From assembly GCA_030530145.1 (NCBI GenBank), contig JAUMVN010000020.1:1-40894 (forward strand): a stretch of 40,894 nucleotides of DNA, in the 5' to 3' direction. This stretch comes from Coriobacteriia bacterium. Lineage in GTDB: Bacteria > Actinomycetota > Coriobacteriia > Coriobacteriales > Atopobiaceae. Below the pieces are notes generated by a model. That model did no database searches and was not told the origin of the DNA. It saw nothing but the letters and a program-made list of their open reading frames with translations. Both the position numbers and the translations under genes were made by a program. This document shows, in pieces, positions 1-8,754 of this stretch; the first letter of the stretch is position 1; every line of letters starts with the position of its first letter.

Positions 1-590
1 ACCTTGTTCTTGCGCTTGCGGGCGGCCTCGAAGGCCTGGCGAGCGATGCGCTCGACCTCGTACTCGCGGTACTCGAGCGTGTCGTAGGCGCGCTGGCCGC
101 GGCCGCCGTTGGCGCCGGCGCCCTCCTCGTCGTAGAAGCGCTCGCGGCGACCGAAGTAGAGGCCGCCCGTGAGCTCGCGCACGAGCACCATGTCGACGCC
201 CTTGATGACCTCGGGGCGCAGGGTCGACGCACCGGCCAGCGCGTCGTAGATCTTGACCGGGCGTAGGTTGGTGTAGAGGCCGAGCGCCTTGCGGATGCCG
301 AGAAGGCCCTGCTCCGGGCGCGGGGCGTTCGGGTCGGTGGAGTCCCACTTGGGGCCGCCGACGCTGGCAAGAAGCACGGCGTCACTCGCGAGGGCGGCGT
401 CGAGCGTGGCCTGCGGAAGCGGGTTGCCGGTCGCATCGATGGCGGCACCGCCGATGAGCTGGTCGTCGAAGACGAACTCGACGTCGGCCTTCTTGCCGAC
501 GGCCTCGAGGACCTTCTTGCCCTCGGCGATAATCTCCGGGCCGATGCCGTCGCCCGGCAGCGAGCAGATGCGATAGGTCTTGGATGCCAT
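1..590 (-). CDS. leuB: 3-isopropylmalate dehydrogenase, C-terminus cut by window edge
   Basis: This enzyme oxidises and decarboxylates 3-isopropylmalate with NAD+ in leucine synthesis, in the cytoplasm. About 196 N-terminal codons are present and the reading runs off the left edge. Visible family marks are the N-terminal LPGDGIGPEI loop, the VGGPKWD segment, the RKALGLYTNLRPVK stretch that carries substrate-binding arginines, and RELTGGLYFG. The ATG at 590 is preceded by an AAGAAGGGCGAG ribosome-binding site lying in the end of leuD, and only 2 bp separate the leuD stop from this ATG, so the two genes are co-transcribed and probably coupled. The remaining roughly 160 residues should lie just outside the window. 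Confidence 0.95.
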   Translation of the reverse strand, partial: MASKTYRICSLPGDGIGPEIIAEGKKVLEAVGKKADVEFVFDDQLIGGAAIDATGNPLPQATLDAALASDAVLLASVGGPKWDSTDPNAPRPEQGLLGIRKALGLYTNLRPVKIYDALAGASTLRPEVIKGVDMVLVRELTGGLYFGRRERFYDEEGAGANGGRGQRAYDTLEYREYEVERIARQAFEAARKRKNK

Positions 591-592
591 GG

Positions 593-1099
593 TTACTCGC
601 CCTTCTTCTGTGCCAGGACGCGCTTGGTGCGCTCGACCAGGCCGCCGTTGTTGATGATCTCCTGGATAAAGGGCGGGAACGGCTGCGCGTGGAAGACGGC
701 GCCGGTGGTCTCGTCCGTGATGGTGCCCGTGTCCGCGTCGACGTCGACGACGTCGCCCTCGGAGATGGCGTCGACGGCCTCGGGGCACTCGAGGATGGGC
801 AGGCCCATGTTGATGGAGTTGCGGTAGAAGATGCGCGCGAAAGACTTGGCGATGACGCAGGAGACGCCGGCGGCCTTGATGGCCACGGGGGCGTGCTCGC
901 GGGAGGAGCCGCAGCCGAAGTTCTCGTCGGCGACGATGATGTCGCCGGGCTTGACGCGGGTAACGAAGGTGGTGTCGAGGTCCTCGAGACAGTGCTTGGC
1001 GAGCTCGGCCGGGTCGGAGGTGTTGAGGTAGCGGGCCGGAATGATGACGTCGGTGTCGATGTCGCGGCCGTAGCGGAAGACGGTTCCCTTGAACTGCAC
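593..1099 (-). CDS. leuD: 3-isopropylmalate dehydratase small subunit
   Basis: Small (swivel-domain) subunit of isopropylmalate isomerase, which pairs with LeuC to convert 2- to 3-isopropylmalate. The 168-residue length is typical of the short LeuD/HACN type. Diagnostic motifs are [15 protein letters not shown] near the N-terminus, the substrate-loop sequence [11 protein letters not shown], and [20 protein letters not shown]. The start is GTG at 1099 with AAAGGA upstream; ATG is not available at this position. It leads directly into leuB. Its partner leuC is about 36 kb away at 37.3-38.5 kb rather than next door, which is unusual because leuC and leuD normally adjoin. No clear promoter could be assigned upstream. 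Confidence 0.95.
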   Translation of the reverse strand: MQFKGTVFRYGRDIDTDVIIPARYLNTSDPAELAKHCLEDLDTTFVTRVKPGDIIVADENFGCGSSREHAPVAIKAAGVSCVIAKSFARIFYRNSINMGLPILECPEAVDAISEGDVVDVDADTGTITDETTGAVFHAQPFPPFIQEIINNGGLVERTKRVLAQKKGE

Positions 1100-1208
1100 G
1101 GCGTGTCCTTTCGTTGGCGCGGATTTGCGCAGGTGCGCTTTATTGTAGCGAAGTCCCGCGGCCGACCAACGGGCGGCCGACGCGTGACCTGCCGCGCCCC
1201 CGGCAAAT

Positions 1209-1276
1209 CTCTACCGCTCCAGATTGCACTTCTCACCCCTCAGAACGGCTCAAAACCGCAATCTAGAGCGGTAGAG
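1209..1276. repeat. Intergenic long inverted repeat (19-nt arms, 30-nt loop)
   Basis: Arms 1209-1227 and 1258-1276 are complementary except at one position. The outer ends read CTCTACCG and CGGTAGAG. The loop contains CAGAACGGCTCAAAACC. It lies between the leuD leader and the end of the metallophosphoesterase gene, so it could terminate the latter on the minus strand, but there is no T-run. A hairpin with the same outer ends and a similar loop but a different stem occurs at 31978-32033. Confidence 0.7.
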
Positions 1277-1304
1277 TTCGGCGCTGCGGCAAGAGACGCA
1301 CCCG

Positions 1305-2018
1305 CTACCAGTAGGCCTCGTCGAAGAGGACCGGGCGGGAGGCCGCGAGCGACGCGTGCTCGCGGCGTATGGTCTGGGCATTGAGCCAGGCGCCCCGCCA
1401 GCCGCGGTCCGGGTAGCGCTTCTCGTCCACGTCGATGAGCGCGTAGCCGCAGGCGTTGACCACGCGGCAGCCCCCGCTCAGCACCCGCTCCCGCTTGAAG
1501 GAGGGGTCGTAGCCCTTATGCACGTGCCCGTGGACCATCAGGTCAGGCCGCCAGCGCCCCAGCGCGCCGTTGAAGCACTCGAACCCGCGGTGCGGCAGGT
1601 CCTCGAGGTCCCCCACGCCGCGCGCCGGCGCATGGGCGAGCAGGATGTCCACCCCTCCGGCCAGGCGCACCTTCGGCTCGAGCCTGAGCACGCGGCGCGC
1701 CATCTCGCGCTCAGTGTACATGTTGAGGCCGTCCCGGTAGCGCATGGAGCCGCCGAGCCCCGCGATGCGCAGGCCGTTCCACACGTACACGGAGTCCTCG
1801 ACGCAGATGCAGCCGCCCGGCGCATGCTTCGCGTACGCGTCGTCGTGGTTGCCGCGCACGTAGAGCAGCGGCTTGTTCGTCACGGTGACCAGGAACTCGA
1901 GGTAATCGGCGCACAGGTCGCCGGCCGAGAGGATCAGGTCCACGTCGCCGAAGCGCTCCTCGCTGTAGAAGTCCCAGAGACAGCGCTCCTCGACGTCGGC
2001 TATGGCAAGAATCCTCAT
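1305..2018 (-). CDS. Calcineurin-like metallophosphoesterase
   Basis: A 237-residue soluble protein of the calcineurin-like phosphoesterase fold. The metal-binding series is visible: an N-terminal ADVEE (D8, E10), AGDL, RGNHDD, the LLAHAP histidine and VHGHVH near the C-terminus. The first motif reads D-x-E instead of the usual D-x-H, so metal site 1 is atypical. I recall similar variants in clostridial relatives. The substrate cannot be read from sequence; such enzymes cleave phosphomonoesters or phosphodiesters, including nucleotides. ATG at 2018 was chosen because it overlaps the upstream gene's TGA in an ATGA, giving a compact protein starting at the first beta strand. A longer in-frame extension to 2381 has no support. 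The overlap implies translational coupling to the BMP-domain gene. Confidence 0.85.
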   Translation of the reverse strand: MRILAIADVEERCLWDFYSEERFGDVDLILSAGDLCADYLEFLVTVTNKPLLYVRGNHDDAYAKHAPGGCICVEDSVYVWNGLRIAGLGGSMRYRDGLNMYTEREMARRVLRLEPKVRLAGGVDILLAHAPARGVGDLEDLPHRGFECFNGALGRWRPDLMVHGHVHKGYDPSFKRERVLSGGCRVVNACGYALIDVDEKRYPDRGWRGAWLNAQTIRREHASLAASRPVLFDEAYW

Positions 2019-3982
2019 CGGCCGAGCGCCCCCGGGACCCCGGCGACCTGGACCGCCGCGCGGGCGCGGTCGCTGATCTCCCAATCCTGCGGGAAGCCGC
2101 CCTCGACGTTGTCGGCCAGCCACGTCATGCCCACGACCTCCGAGCTCGACAGCGGCGGGAACCCCGCGAGCTGGACCGTCCCCTGCTGGCTGCGCAGCTC
2201 CCCCTCGAAGGGATGGATCGCGCCCGAGACGATGCCGTTGCGCAGCAGCGAGACGAGCTTCTTCGAGGTATAGGGGACCTCGGGCGCCAGGTTCACGCCG
2301 ATCACGCCCGAGCTCATGCCGTACCAGTAGCTCACGGCACGGTCGGAGGCGGCCGACGCCCCGCCGGAGGCGACGTCCCACGAGCCGTGCAGCAGGCTAC
2401 GGACGATCAGCTCGTAGTAGCGGTCCCAGCGCCACACGGGCGCGGCCACGTCGCGCAGGCAGCCGTCCTCCAGGCGATGCAGCCCGTAGGCGTCGGCCGC
2501 CCCCCACGGCTTGGCCACGTCCGAGGCGCTCACGACCGAGAGCCGCTGCTCGCGCATGACGCGCGCGAGGTCGTCGTCGTTGCCGCGCGACCAGCTGAGG
2601 ACGACGCGCGCCTGCGGGTCCACGATGGAGGCACCGATGGCGAAGGCGTTTATCTCCGCGATGGTGCCGAGGATGGGGTAATACGCGCGATAGCCCACGC
2701 GGTGGTTGTCGGCCAGGCTCGCCGCGAGGGCGCCGAGAAGGAACTTCGCCTCATACATCTTGCCGTAATAGGAGCGCACGAGCTGGTGCGGGAGGCCGAC
2801 GGAGCAGTTGAGGAAGCGGACCGAGGGATACTTGACGGCCGCCTTGACGCTCAGGTCCATGAGCGAGGGCGAGGTGGTGAACACGACGTCGGCGCCGTTG
2901 CGCGCGGCGGAGTCGACGGCGTCCATGAAGCCCTTCTCATCGGCGCGGTCCTCATAGACGCAGGTACGCACGATGCCGCCGAAGAACTCCTCGAGATGCT
3001 GCCTGCCGAGGTCGTGGGCATACGCCCAGCCGGAGTCGCGCGTGGAGCGGTCGTGGACGAAGCACACGCGCAGGGGCCGACGGTCGGTATAGGTCGTCTT
3101 GCCCATGAAGAAGCCGAGCACCCCGGGGGCTGCGGCCGGGGCGGCGCCACCGCCCGCGTCGGCCTCGGGCGCTTCCACCATAGCGACCTTCTCGTCGTCG
3201 GATTTGCCTTGCATGACAAGCTCGCGCCAGATGCGCCCCAGGCGGTCGATGACGATCGAGGAGGGCACGTCGAGAATGCGGTCCTGGGTATAGACGCCCA
3301 GATAGACAAGCATGGCATCGGCGGGCGTGATGTCCAGGTGCCGACCGCCGGCGCGCTCATAGGCGCTCGCGAAGAAGAGATAGCTCTGCCGCAGGTAGTC
3401 GACGGCATCGGCGGGCCAGGGGGCGGCGAGGTCGCGCCCGAAGGCGGCGGCGAGGCGGCGATACGAGCCTTCGCGCGAGAAGTCGATGTCGTAGATGGGG
3501 CACGCGCGCCAAAACTCGCAGAACTCGCCGTACAGGCGGCGCTCGGCCCCCTCCCAACGGCTCGGGTAGAGGCGCGTGACCTCGGCCGTCACGGTATGGG
3601 CACCCAGGTACTTGAGGACGCTGACGCGCTTATTTCCCTCCTGCACGTAGAAGCGGTGCATAAACTCCGTGACGCGGACAGGGTCCCGGTAGCCCTCCTC
3701 CACCTGGATGTCGTAGAGACGGGACCACTTGATGGCGAACTCCGACTCGGGGTCGAGGAGCGGCATGAAGGTGCGCGAGAACGCGACCTGCCGGCCCCGC
3801 GTGACCGTGCCGATGACCATGTCGAGCGGGATCTCGAGCGTGCCGCAGGACTCGCGGCCCGCGGTCTGGCCCTCGAGCACGATGCCCTCGAGGTCGGTCA
3901 GGTACGGGTGGCGGCCCTCGGCGGCGGCGCGGCGGGCGTCCTGCTCGCCGCGCTTGAGCGCTTTGCGGTATGCGTCTGCCAT
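2015..3982 (-). CDS. Cytoplasmic ParB-like/BMP (nucleoside-binding type) fusion protein
   Basis: A 655-residue protein without a signal peptide or lipobox. Residues about 40-140 resemble the ParB/sulfiredoxin-like fold, centred on VQEGNKRVSVLKYL (113-126). Residues about 141-270 form a helical middle, followed by an Ala/Gly/Pro linker (about 274-288). From about 302 the sequence matches BMP/PnrA-type periplasmic binding domains (PLRVCFVHD, DSGWAYAHDLGR, GADVVFTTSP, GALAASLADNHRVGY, ILGTIAEINAFAIGA). BMP domains usually sit outside the cell and bind purine nucleosides; here the lack of an export signal suggests an internal sensor. The ATG at 3982 has GAGGAG 7 nt upstream, which is better than the GTG 15 nt earlier. 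It is coupled to the metallophosphoesterase by a 4-bp overlap. The function is not known; nucleotide or nucleoside sensing is inference. Confidence 0.75.
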   Translation of the reverse strand: MADAYRKALKRGEQDARRAAAEGRHPYLTDLEGIVLEGQTAGRESCGTLEIPLDMVIGTVTRGRQVAFSRTFMPLLDPESEFAIKWSRLYDIQVEEGYRDPVRVTEFMHRFYVQEGNKRVSVLKYLGAHTVTAEVTRLYPSRWEGAERRLYGEFCEFWRACPIYDIDFSREGSYRRLAAAFGRDLAAPWPADAVDYLRQSYLFFASAYERAGGRHLDITPADAMLVYLGVYTQDRILDVPSSIVIDRLGRIWRELVMQGKSDDEKVAMVEAPEADAGGGAAPAAAPGVLGFFMGKTTYTDRRPLRVCFVHDRSTRDSGWAYAHDLGRQHLEEFFGGIVRTCVYEDRADEKGFMDAVDSAARNGADVVFTTSPSLMDLSVKAAVKYPSVRFLNCSVGLPHQLVRSYYGKMYEAKFLLGALAASLADNHRVGYRAYYPILGTIAEINAFAIGASIVDPQARVVLSWSRGNDDDLARVMREQRLSVVSASDVAKPWGAADAYGLHRLEDGCLRDVAAPVWRWDRYYELIVRSLLHGSWDVASGGASAASDRAVSYWYGMSSGVIGVNLAPEVPYTSKKLVSLLRNGIVSGAIHPFEGELRSQQGTVQLAGFPPLSSSEVVGMTWLADNVEGGFPQDWEISDRARAAVQVAGVPGALGR

Positions 3983-4135
3983 GTTCACGCTCCTCACGCT
4001 CGGAGACGGGTAGAACGGGGCGGCGAGCCCTCAGAGACGCGGGTCGTAGGAAGGGATAAGGGAAGCGATGCGGACGCAGAGGGGGATCCACGCGCACACG
4101 ACGGCCCGCATCCCTCAAGGCTCGCCGGCCGACAG

Positions 4136-4178
4136 CCGGCGGCGGGTTCCCGCGGTCGCAGCGGGAACCCGCCGCCGG
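4136..4178 (-). terminator. Strong hairpin ending the oligosaccharide operon
   Basis: Perfect 18-bp arms, 4136-4153 and 4161-4178, flank a 7-nt loop. The hairpin begins 6 nt after the cellobiose phosphorylase stop. No U-run follows on the minus strand, so it may act as a barrier against 3' decay or as a factor-assisted terminator rather than a classical intrinsic one. The 4.0-4.13 kb stretch beyond it should hold the promoter of the ParB-like/BMP gene, but I see no convincing hexamers. Confidence 0.75.
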
Positions 4179-4184
4179 ATGAGG

Positions 4185-6638
4185 CTAGGCACCCATCGTG
4201 ACGACGACGCGGACGGTCGAGCCGGCCGGCGCCACGGGGAGCACCTTGCCGTCGGCCTTCTCGCCGTCGACGGCCACGCTCGCCACGCCCTTCTGCACGT
4301 GGTCGGGGTTCTTGACCTCGATCTCGTACGTCGCGCCGCGGTACTTGCGCGTGACGGAGAAGCCGTCCCAGGCGGCCGGCACGCACGGGTCGACCATAAG
4401 GCCGTCGAGCGTCGGCTTCATGCCGAGGATGTACTGCGAGACGTTCACGAAGGTCCAGGCCGCCGTGCCGGTGAGCCAGGAGTTCTTGCCCTGGCCGAAG
4501 TTGACGGCGTCCTTGCCGGCGACCATCTGCGAGTACACGTAGGGCTCGGTCGCGTGGCGCGCCGCCTTGTCCTGCAGGAAGGCGGGGCAGATCTTGCGGT
4601 AGATCTCGAAGGCGCGGTCGCCGTGGCCCACCTGCGTCTCGGCGATGGAGACCCAGGGGTTGTTGTGGCAGAAGATGCCGCCGTTCTCCTTGTAGCCCGG
4701 CGGGTAGCTCGAGACCTCGCCGAGCTCCTTGTGGTACTCGGAGTAAGCGGGCTGGAAGATCATGACGCCGTACTCGGTGTCCAGGAGGCGCTCGACGGAG
4801 GCGAGGGCCTGCTCCGCGTGGCCGTTGGTGAGGCCGACGCCGGCAAGAGGCGCGAAGCCCTGCGGCTCGATGTAGATCCGGCCCTCCTCGCACTCATGGG
4901 AGCCGACCTTCTTGCCCGCGGCGTCGTAGGCGCGCACGAACCACTCGCCGTCCCAGCCGTCGCGCTCGATGGCGGCGTTCATGCGGCTGCACGCGGCAAG
5001 CGCGCGGGCGGCCTCGACGTCGTCGCCGCGGCGCGCGACGATGTCGGCGTACTCGTGGGAGTACTTGACGAACATCGCGGCGATGAAGACGGACTCGGCC
5101 ACGGGGCCCTCGGAGGGGCCGGTGGTCTGGAAGCTCTCGCCCGGCTCCTCGGAGAAGCAGTTGAGGTTCAGGCAGTCGTTCCAGTCGGCGCGGCCGATGA
5201 GCGGCAGGCCGTGGGGGCCGAGGTTGGCCAGCGTATAGTCCATCGAGCGCTTGAGGTGCTCGAGCAGCGGGCGCGCGGTCGCGGGGTCGTTGTCGAAGGG
5301 CACCTGCTCCTCGAGGATGGAATAGTCGCCCGTCTCGCGCAGATAGGCGCCCACGCCGGCGATGAGCCACAGCGGGTCGTCGTTGAAGCCGCTGCCGATG
5401 TCGGAGTTGCCCTTCTTGGTAAGGGGCTGGTACTGGTGGTAGGCCGAGCCGTCCGCCTTCTGGGTGGCGGCGATGTCGAGGATGCGCTGGCGCGCGGCCG
5501 CCGGAATCAGGTGCACGAAACCGAGCAGGTCCTGGTTGGAGTCGCGGAAGCCCATGCCGCGGCCGATGCCGCTCTCGTAGTAGGAGGCCGAGCGGCTCAT
5601 GTTGAAGGTGACCATGCACTGGTACTGGTTCCACACGTTGACCATGCGGTCCACGCGCGCGTCGGGCGTCTTTGCGCTGTAGGTGGAAAGAAGCCCGTCC
5701 CAGTAAGCGTTGAGCTCCGCGAGCGCGGCGTCCACCTGCTCGTCGGTGGCGTAGCGCGCGGCGAGCTCGCAGGCGCGAGCGCGGTTGACGACGCCCTTGG
5801 ACTCCCACTTCTGGTCGCGCGGGTTCTCGACGTAGCCGAGCACGAAGGCAGCGGTCCAGGTCTCGCCGGAGGCGAGCTCGACGCCGAGCTGGTGGGCGGC
5901 CACGGGGCTCCAGCCGGAGGCCACCGAGCCCGTGCAGGCGCCGGCGGCCACGGCGTCCGGGGAGTCGGGGCCGTTGTAGGCGCCGAGGAAGGCGGTGCGG
6001 TCCGTGTCGAAGCCCTCGACGTCGCGGTTCACGGAGAGGAAAGCGAAGTGGTCGCGGCGCTCGCGGTACTCGGTCTTGTGGATGAGCATGCGGCCGCCGT
6101 CGTGGACCTCGACCTCGCCGGTGCTGAGGTTGCGCTGGAAGTTGCGGTCGTCGTCATCGGCGTTCCACAGGCACCACTCCACGTAGGAGAAGACCTTGAG
6201 GGGCTTCGGCGCGTCCGTCTCGTTCGTGAGGGTAAGGCGCATGACGTGGCAGGCGTCGCTCACCGGGACGAAGTTCAGGACCTCGGCCGCGACGCCGTTC
6301 TTCTTGCCGGCGAGCACGGTGTAGCCCATGCCGTGGCGGCACTCGTAGGCGTCGAGCAGGGTGCGGGTCGGCTGCCAGCCGGGGTTCCAGACGGTGTCGC
6401 CGTCCTTGATGTAGAGATAGCGGCCGTTGTTGTCGTACGGCACGTTGTTGTAGCGGTAGCGGGTGATGCGGCGCAGCTTGGCGTCGCGGTAGAAGCTGTA
6501 GCCGCCGCCGGTGTTGGAGATCAGCGAGAAGAACCCGTTCGTGCCCAGGTAGTTGATCCAGGGCAGCGGGGTCTTCGGCGTGGTGATCACGTACTCGCGG
6601 CGCTCGTCGTCGAAGTGGCCGAATTCGGAATCTGCCAT
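4185..6638 (-). CDS. cbp: Cellobiose phosphorylase (GH94)
   Basis: An 817-residue GH94 enzyme, the usual length for cellobiose phosphorylases (just over 800). It splits cellobiose with phosphate into glucose and alpha-glucose 1-phosphate in the cytoplasm, saving ATP. The N-terminal half is the beta-sandwich domain. The (alpha/alpha)6 domain carries [18 protein letters not shown] (R365, D366, D370) and the acid-catalyst loop ADWNDCLN with W486-N487-D488, at nearly the same positions as in characterised enzymes. [11 protein letters not shown] is also typical. Upstream is AGAGGAC as ribosome-binding site. It is the last gene of the operon, 91 bp after the GH31 gene, with small GC hairpins in the gap. 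Related disaccharide phosphorylases share the fold, but the motif set fits cellobiose best. Confidence 0.88.
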   Translation of the reverse strand: MADSEFGHFDDERREYVITTPKTPLPWINYLGTNGFFSLISNTGGGYSFYRDAKLRRITRYRYNNVPYDNNGRYLYIKDGDTVWNPGWQPTRTLLDAYECRHGMGYTVLAGKKNGVAAEVLNFVPVSDACHVMRLTLTNETDAPKPLKVFSYVEWCLWNADDDDRNFQRNLSTGEVEVHDGGRMLIHKTEYRERRDHFAFLSVNRDVEGFDTDRTAFLGAYNGPDSPDAVAAGACTGSVASGWSPVAAHQLGVELASGETWTAAFVLGYVENPRDQKWESKGVVNRARACELAARYATDEQVDAALAELNAYWDGLLSTYSAKTPDARVDRMVNVWNQYQCMVTFNMSRSASYYESGIGRGMGFRDSNQDLLGFVHLIPAAARQRILDIAATQKADGSAYHQYQPLTKKGNSDIGSGFNDDPLWLIAGVGAYLRETGDYSILEEQVPFDNDPATARPLLEHLKRSMDYTLANLGPHGLPLIGRADWNDCLNLNCFSEEPGESFQTTGPSEGPVAESVFIAAMFVKYSHEYADIVARRGDDVEAARALAACSRMNAAIERDGWDGEWFVRAYDAAGKKVGSHECEEGRIYIEPQGFAPLAGVGLTNGHAEQALASVERLLDTEYGVMIFQPAYSEYHKELGEVSSYPPGYKENGGIFCHNNPWVSIAETQVGHGDRAFEIYRKICPAFLQDKAARHATEPYVYSQMVAGKDAVNFGQGKNSWLTGTAAWTFVNVSQYILGMKPTLDGLMVDPCVPAAWDGFSVTRKYRGATYEIEVKNPDHVQKGVASVAVDGEKADGKVLPVAPAGSTVRVVVTMGA

Positions 6639-6729
6639 GCGTTTGGTCCTCTCGTGGCATGTAGAGGGCCGCCGCGGCCCGGCGCGCTCAGCGCGCAGGC
6701 GCGGCGACCCCGTCGCACGTGCTTCTTAC

Positions 6730-8721
6730 TTACTGGCGCTCGAAGACGGGGATGGACTCGAGCGGCGCCGCGGCCGTGACGGTCTGGCCGCCTTCGTAGA
6801 CCTTGCCGTCGCGGGTGTCCTTCCAGGTGCCGGCGGGCAGGTAGACCTCGCGCTCCCAGGTGTCCTCGGTAAAGATGGGGGCAACGAGCAGCTTGTCGCC
6901 GAACATGTACTGGTCGTAGAGGTCCCAGCACTTCTCGTCCTTCGGGAACTCGTAGAACATCGGGCGAAGCAGCGGGGCGCCGGTCTCGTGGGCCTCGTCG
7001 AAGAGCCGCTTGATGTAGGGCTTCATGGCCAGGCGGACATCGAGGTAGTCGCGCATGATCTTGAAGTTCTTCTCGCCGTAGCTCCACAGCTCGTTGGGCT
7101 GACCGGTGCGCTGAGAGCCGCCGCCGAAGCTCGAGTTGTCCAGGTTGGGGATGTTGTAGGGGCCGCGGTCGCCGTGCATGCGCAGGATCGGGGTGAAGAC
7201 GGCGAACTCGTACCAGCGGATAAGGACCTGCTGGAAATAGGGGTCGCTGACGTCATCGGTCATGAAGCCGCCGATGTCGGTGGTCCACCAGGGCATGCCG
7301 CAGATGGCCATGTTGAGGCCGCACTGGAACTGATCGTAGAAGCCCTCGAAGGTGGAGGGCACGTCGCCGGACCACACCACGTTGCCGTACTTCTGCGAGC
7401 CCGCCCAGGCAGAGCGCAGCAGGTTGACGGCGGGCAGGCCCTCCTTGACCTGGTTGTCATAGACGATGCGCGAGTAGTACTGCGGGTAGATGTTGGTGCA
7501 CTCGAGCGCGGTGCCCAGCCAGTAGCGGTAGTTGTCGTAGTCGTAGACGGCGTAGTCGGGCTCGGCGTTGTCCATCCAGAACATGTCGATGCCGTAGTCG
7601 GCGTAGTTCTTCTTGAGCTTCTCCCAGACGAAGTCGCGGGTCTCGGGGTTGGTGGCGTCGATCTCGAGGCAGTCGCCCAGGTAGTCATAGGTCTGGATGC
7701 TGCCGCGCTCGGTGCGGATCAGCATGCCGTTCTCGAACATCTCGTTGAAGTTCTCGCTGCGGCGGTCGACCGAGGGCCAGACCGAGACGCAGACCTTGAT
7801 GCCCATGGAGTGAAGCTCGTCGACCATGGCCTTGGGATCGGGCCAGTAGGTCTCGTCGAAGCGCCAGTCGCCCTGGTAGGGCCAGTGGAAGAAGTCGATG
7901 ACGATAAGGTCGATGGGGACGTTGTGCTCCTTGCAGGCATGCGCGACGTCGAGCACCTCCTCCTGGGTGCGGTAGCGCAGCTTGCACTGCCACAGGCCCA
8001 TGAGGTCCTCGGGGAACTCCGGCGCGCGGCCGGTGACGGAGCAGTAGTCCTCGACGATGGCGCGCGGGTCCTCGTCGGCGCAGATCCAGTAGTCGAGCTC
8101 CTTGGAGCACTCGCTGGTCCACTCGGTAATGTTGTAGCCGAAGGTGGCGCGGCCCACGGCGGGGTTGTTCCAGAGGAAGCCATAGCCGAGGTTCGACATA
8201 CAGAACGGGATGGTGACCTGGGAGTTGCGCTGCGCGAGGTCAAGGACACAACCCCTCATGTTGGTCTGAGCCTGCTGGTACTGGCCCATGCCGAAGAGCT
8301 TCTCGCCGTCGTTGGCCTCGAACTTGATGTTGAGCTGGAAGTCGCCGCCGGTGCGCGGAATGTAGTTGCGGGCCACGACCTTGAGGCAGCGGCTCTCGCG
8401 CGAGATGGTGCCGTCGTAGGAGCGATAGTGCTCGCGCAGGATCTTCTTGCCGTCGCGGTAGAAGGTGAGGATGCCCACGCGGTTGACCCACACCGAGATA
8501 CGACCGTTGGTGATGGTCCAGCCGCCGTCCTCGTGCTGCTCGGCGGTGACGCCGACGGTGGCAGCGGGCTCTACGGGCTCGGTGAGCGCCCAGTCCCGGC
8601 CGGTGAACTCGGGGTACTTGGTGCCGCGGACGCGGAAGGCGTTCTTGCCCCACGGCTCGATGCGCAGGGTCTCGGCCTGACGACGGAGCTCGAACACGCC
8701 GTTCTCGAACTTAGTCCTCAT
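6730..8721 (-). CDS. GH31 alpha-xylosidase/alpha-glucosidase-like glycosidase
   Basis: A 663-residue glycoside hydrolase family 31 enzyme with no export signal. The N-terminal beta-sandwich (about 1-230) precedes the (beta/alpha)8 barrel. The retaining nucleophile is D384 in FWMDNAEPDY and the acid/base is D453 in VVWSGDVPSTFEGF, with PWWTTDIGGF following, all classical GH31 marks. The family holds alpha-glucosidases, alpha-xylosidases, sulfoquinovosidases and others. I favour alpha-xylosidase because the neighbours degrade beta-glucan chains and a beta-galactosidase is present, as needed for xyloglucan side chains; this is inference from context. It lies 33 bp after the ABC ATPase gene and 91 bp before cellobiose phosphorylase. 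The ribosome-binding site is weak (TTGGAA). Confidence 0.85.
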   Translation of the reverse strand: MRTKFENGVFELRRQAETLRIEPWGKNAFRVRGTKYPEFTGRDWALTEPVEPAATVGVTAEQHEDGGWTITNGRISVWVNRVGILTFYRDGKKILREHYRSYDGTISRESRCLKVVARNYIPRTGGDFQLNIKFEANDGEKLFGMGQYQQAQTNMRGCVLDLAQRNSQVTIPFCMSNLGYGFLWNNPAVGRATFGYNITEWTSECSKELDYWICADEDPRAIVEDYCSVTGRAPEFPEDLMGLWQCKLRYRTQEEVLDVAHACKEHNVPIDLIVIDFFHWPYQGDWRFDETYWPDPKAMVDELHSMGIKVCVSVWPSVDRRSENFNEMFENGMLIRTERGSIQTYDYLGDCLEIDATNPETRDFVWEKLKKNYADYGIDMFWMDNAEPDYAVYDYDNYRYWLGTALECTNIYPQYYSRIVYDNQVKEGLPAVNLLRSAWAGSQKYGNVVWSGDVPSTFEGFYDQFQCGLNMAICGMPWWTTDIGGFMTDDVSDPYFQQVLIRWYEFAVFTPILRMHGDRGPYNIPNLDNSSFGGGSQRTGQPNELWSYGEKNFKIMRDYLDVRLAMKPYIKRLFDEAHETGAPLLRPMFYEFPKDEKCWDLYDQYMFGDKLLVAPIFTEDTWEREVYLPAGTWKDTRDGKVYEGGQTVTAAAPLESIPVFERQ

Positions 8722-8754
8722 GTGATTCCAATCTGTCTTGGTGGCGAAAGGGGT

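Noticed and set aside
1100..1304. T-box or riboswitch before leuD
   Set aside because: No T-box sequence, specifier loop or terminator/antiterminator pair could be recognised; only the inverted repeat at 1209-1276 is evident.
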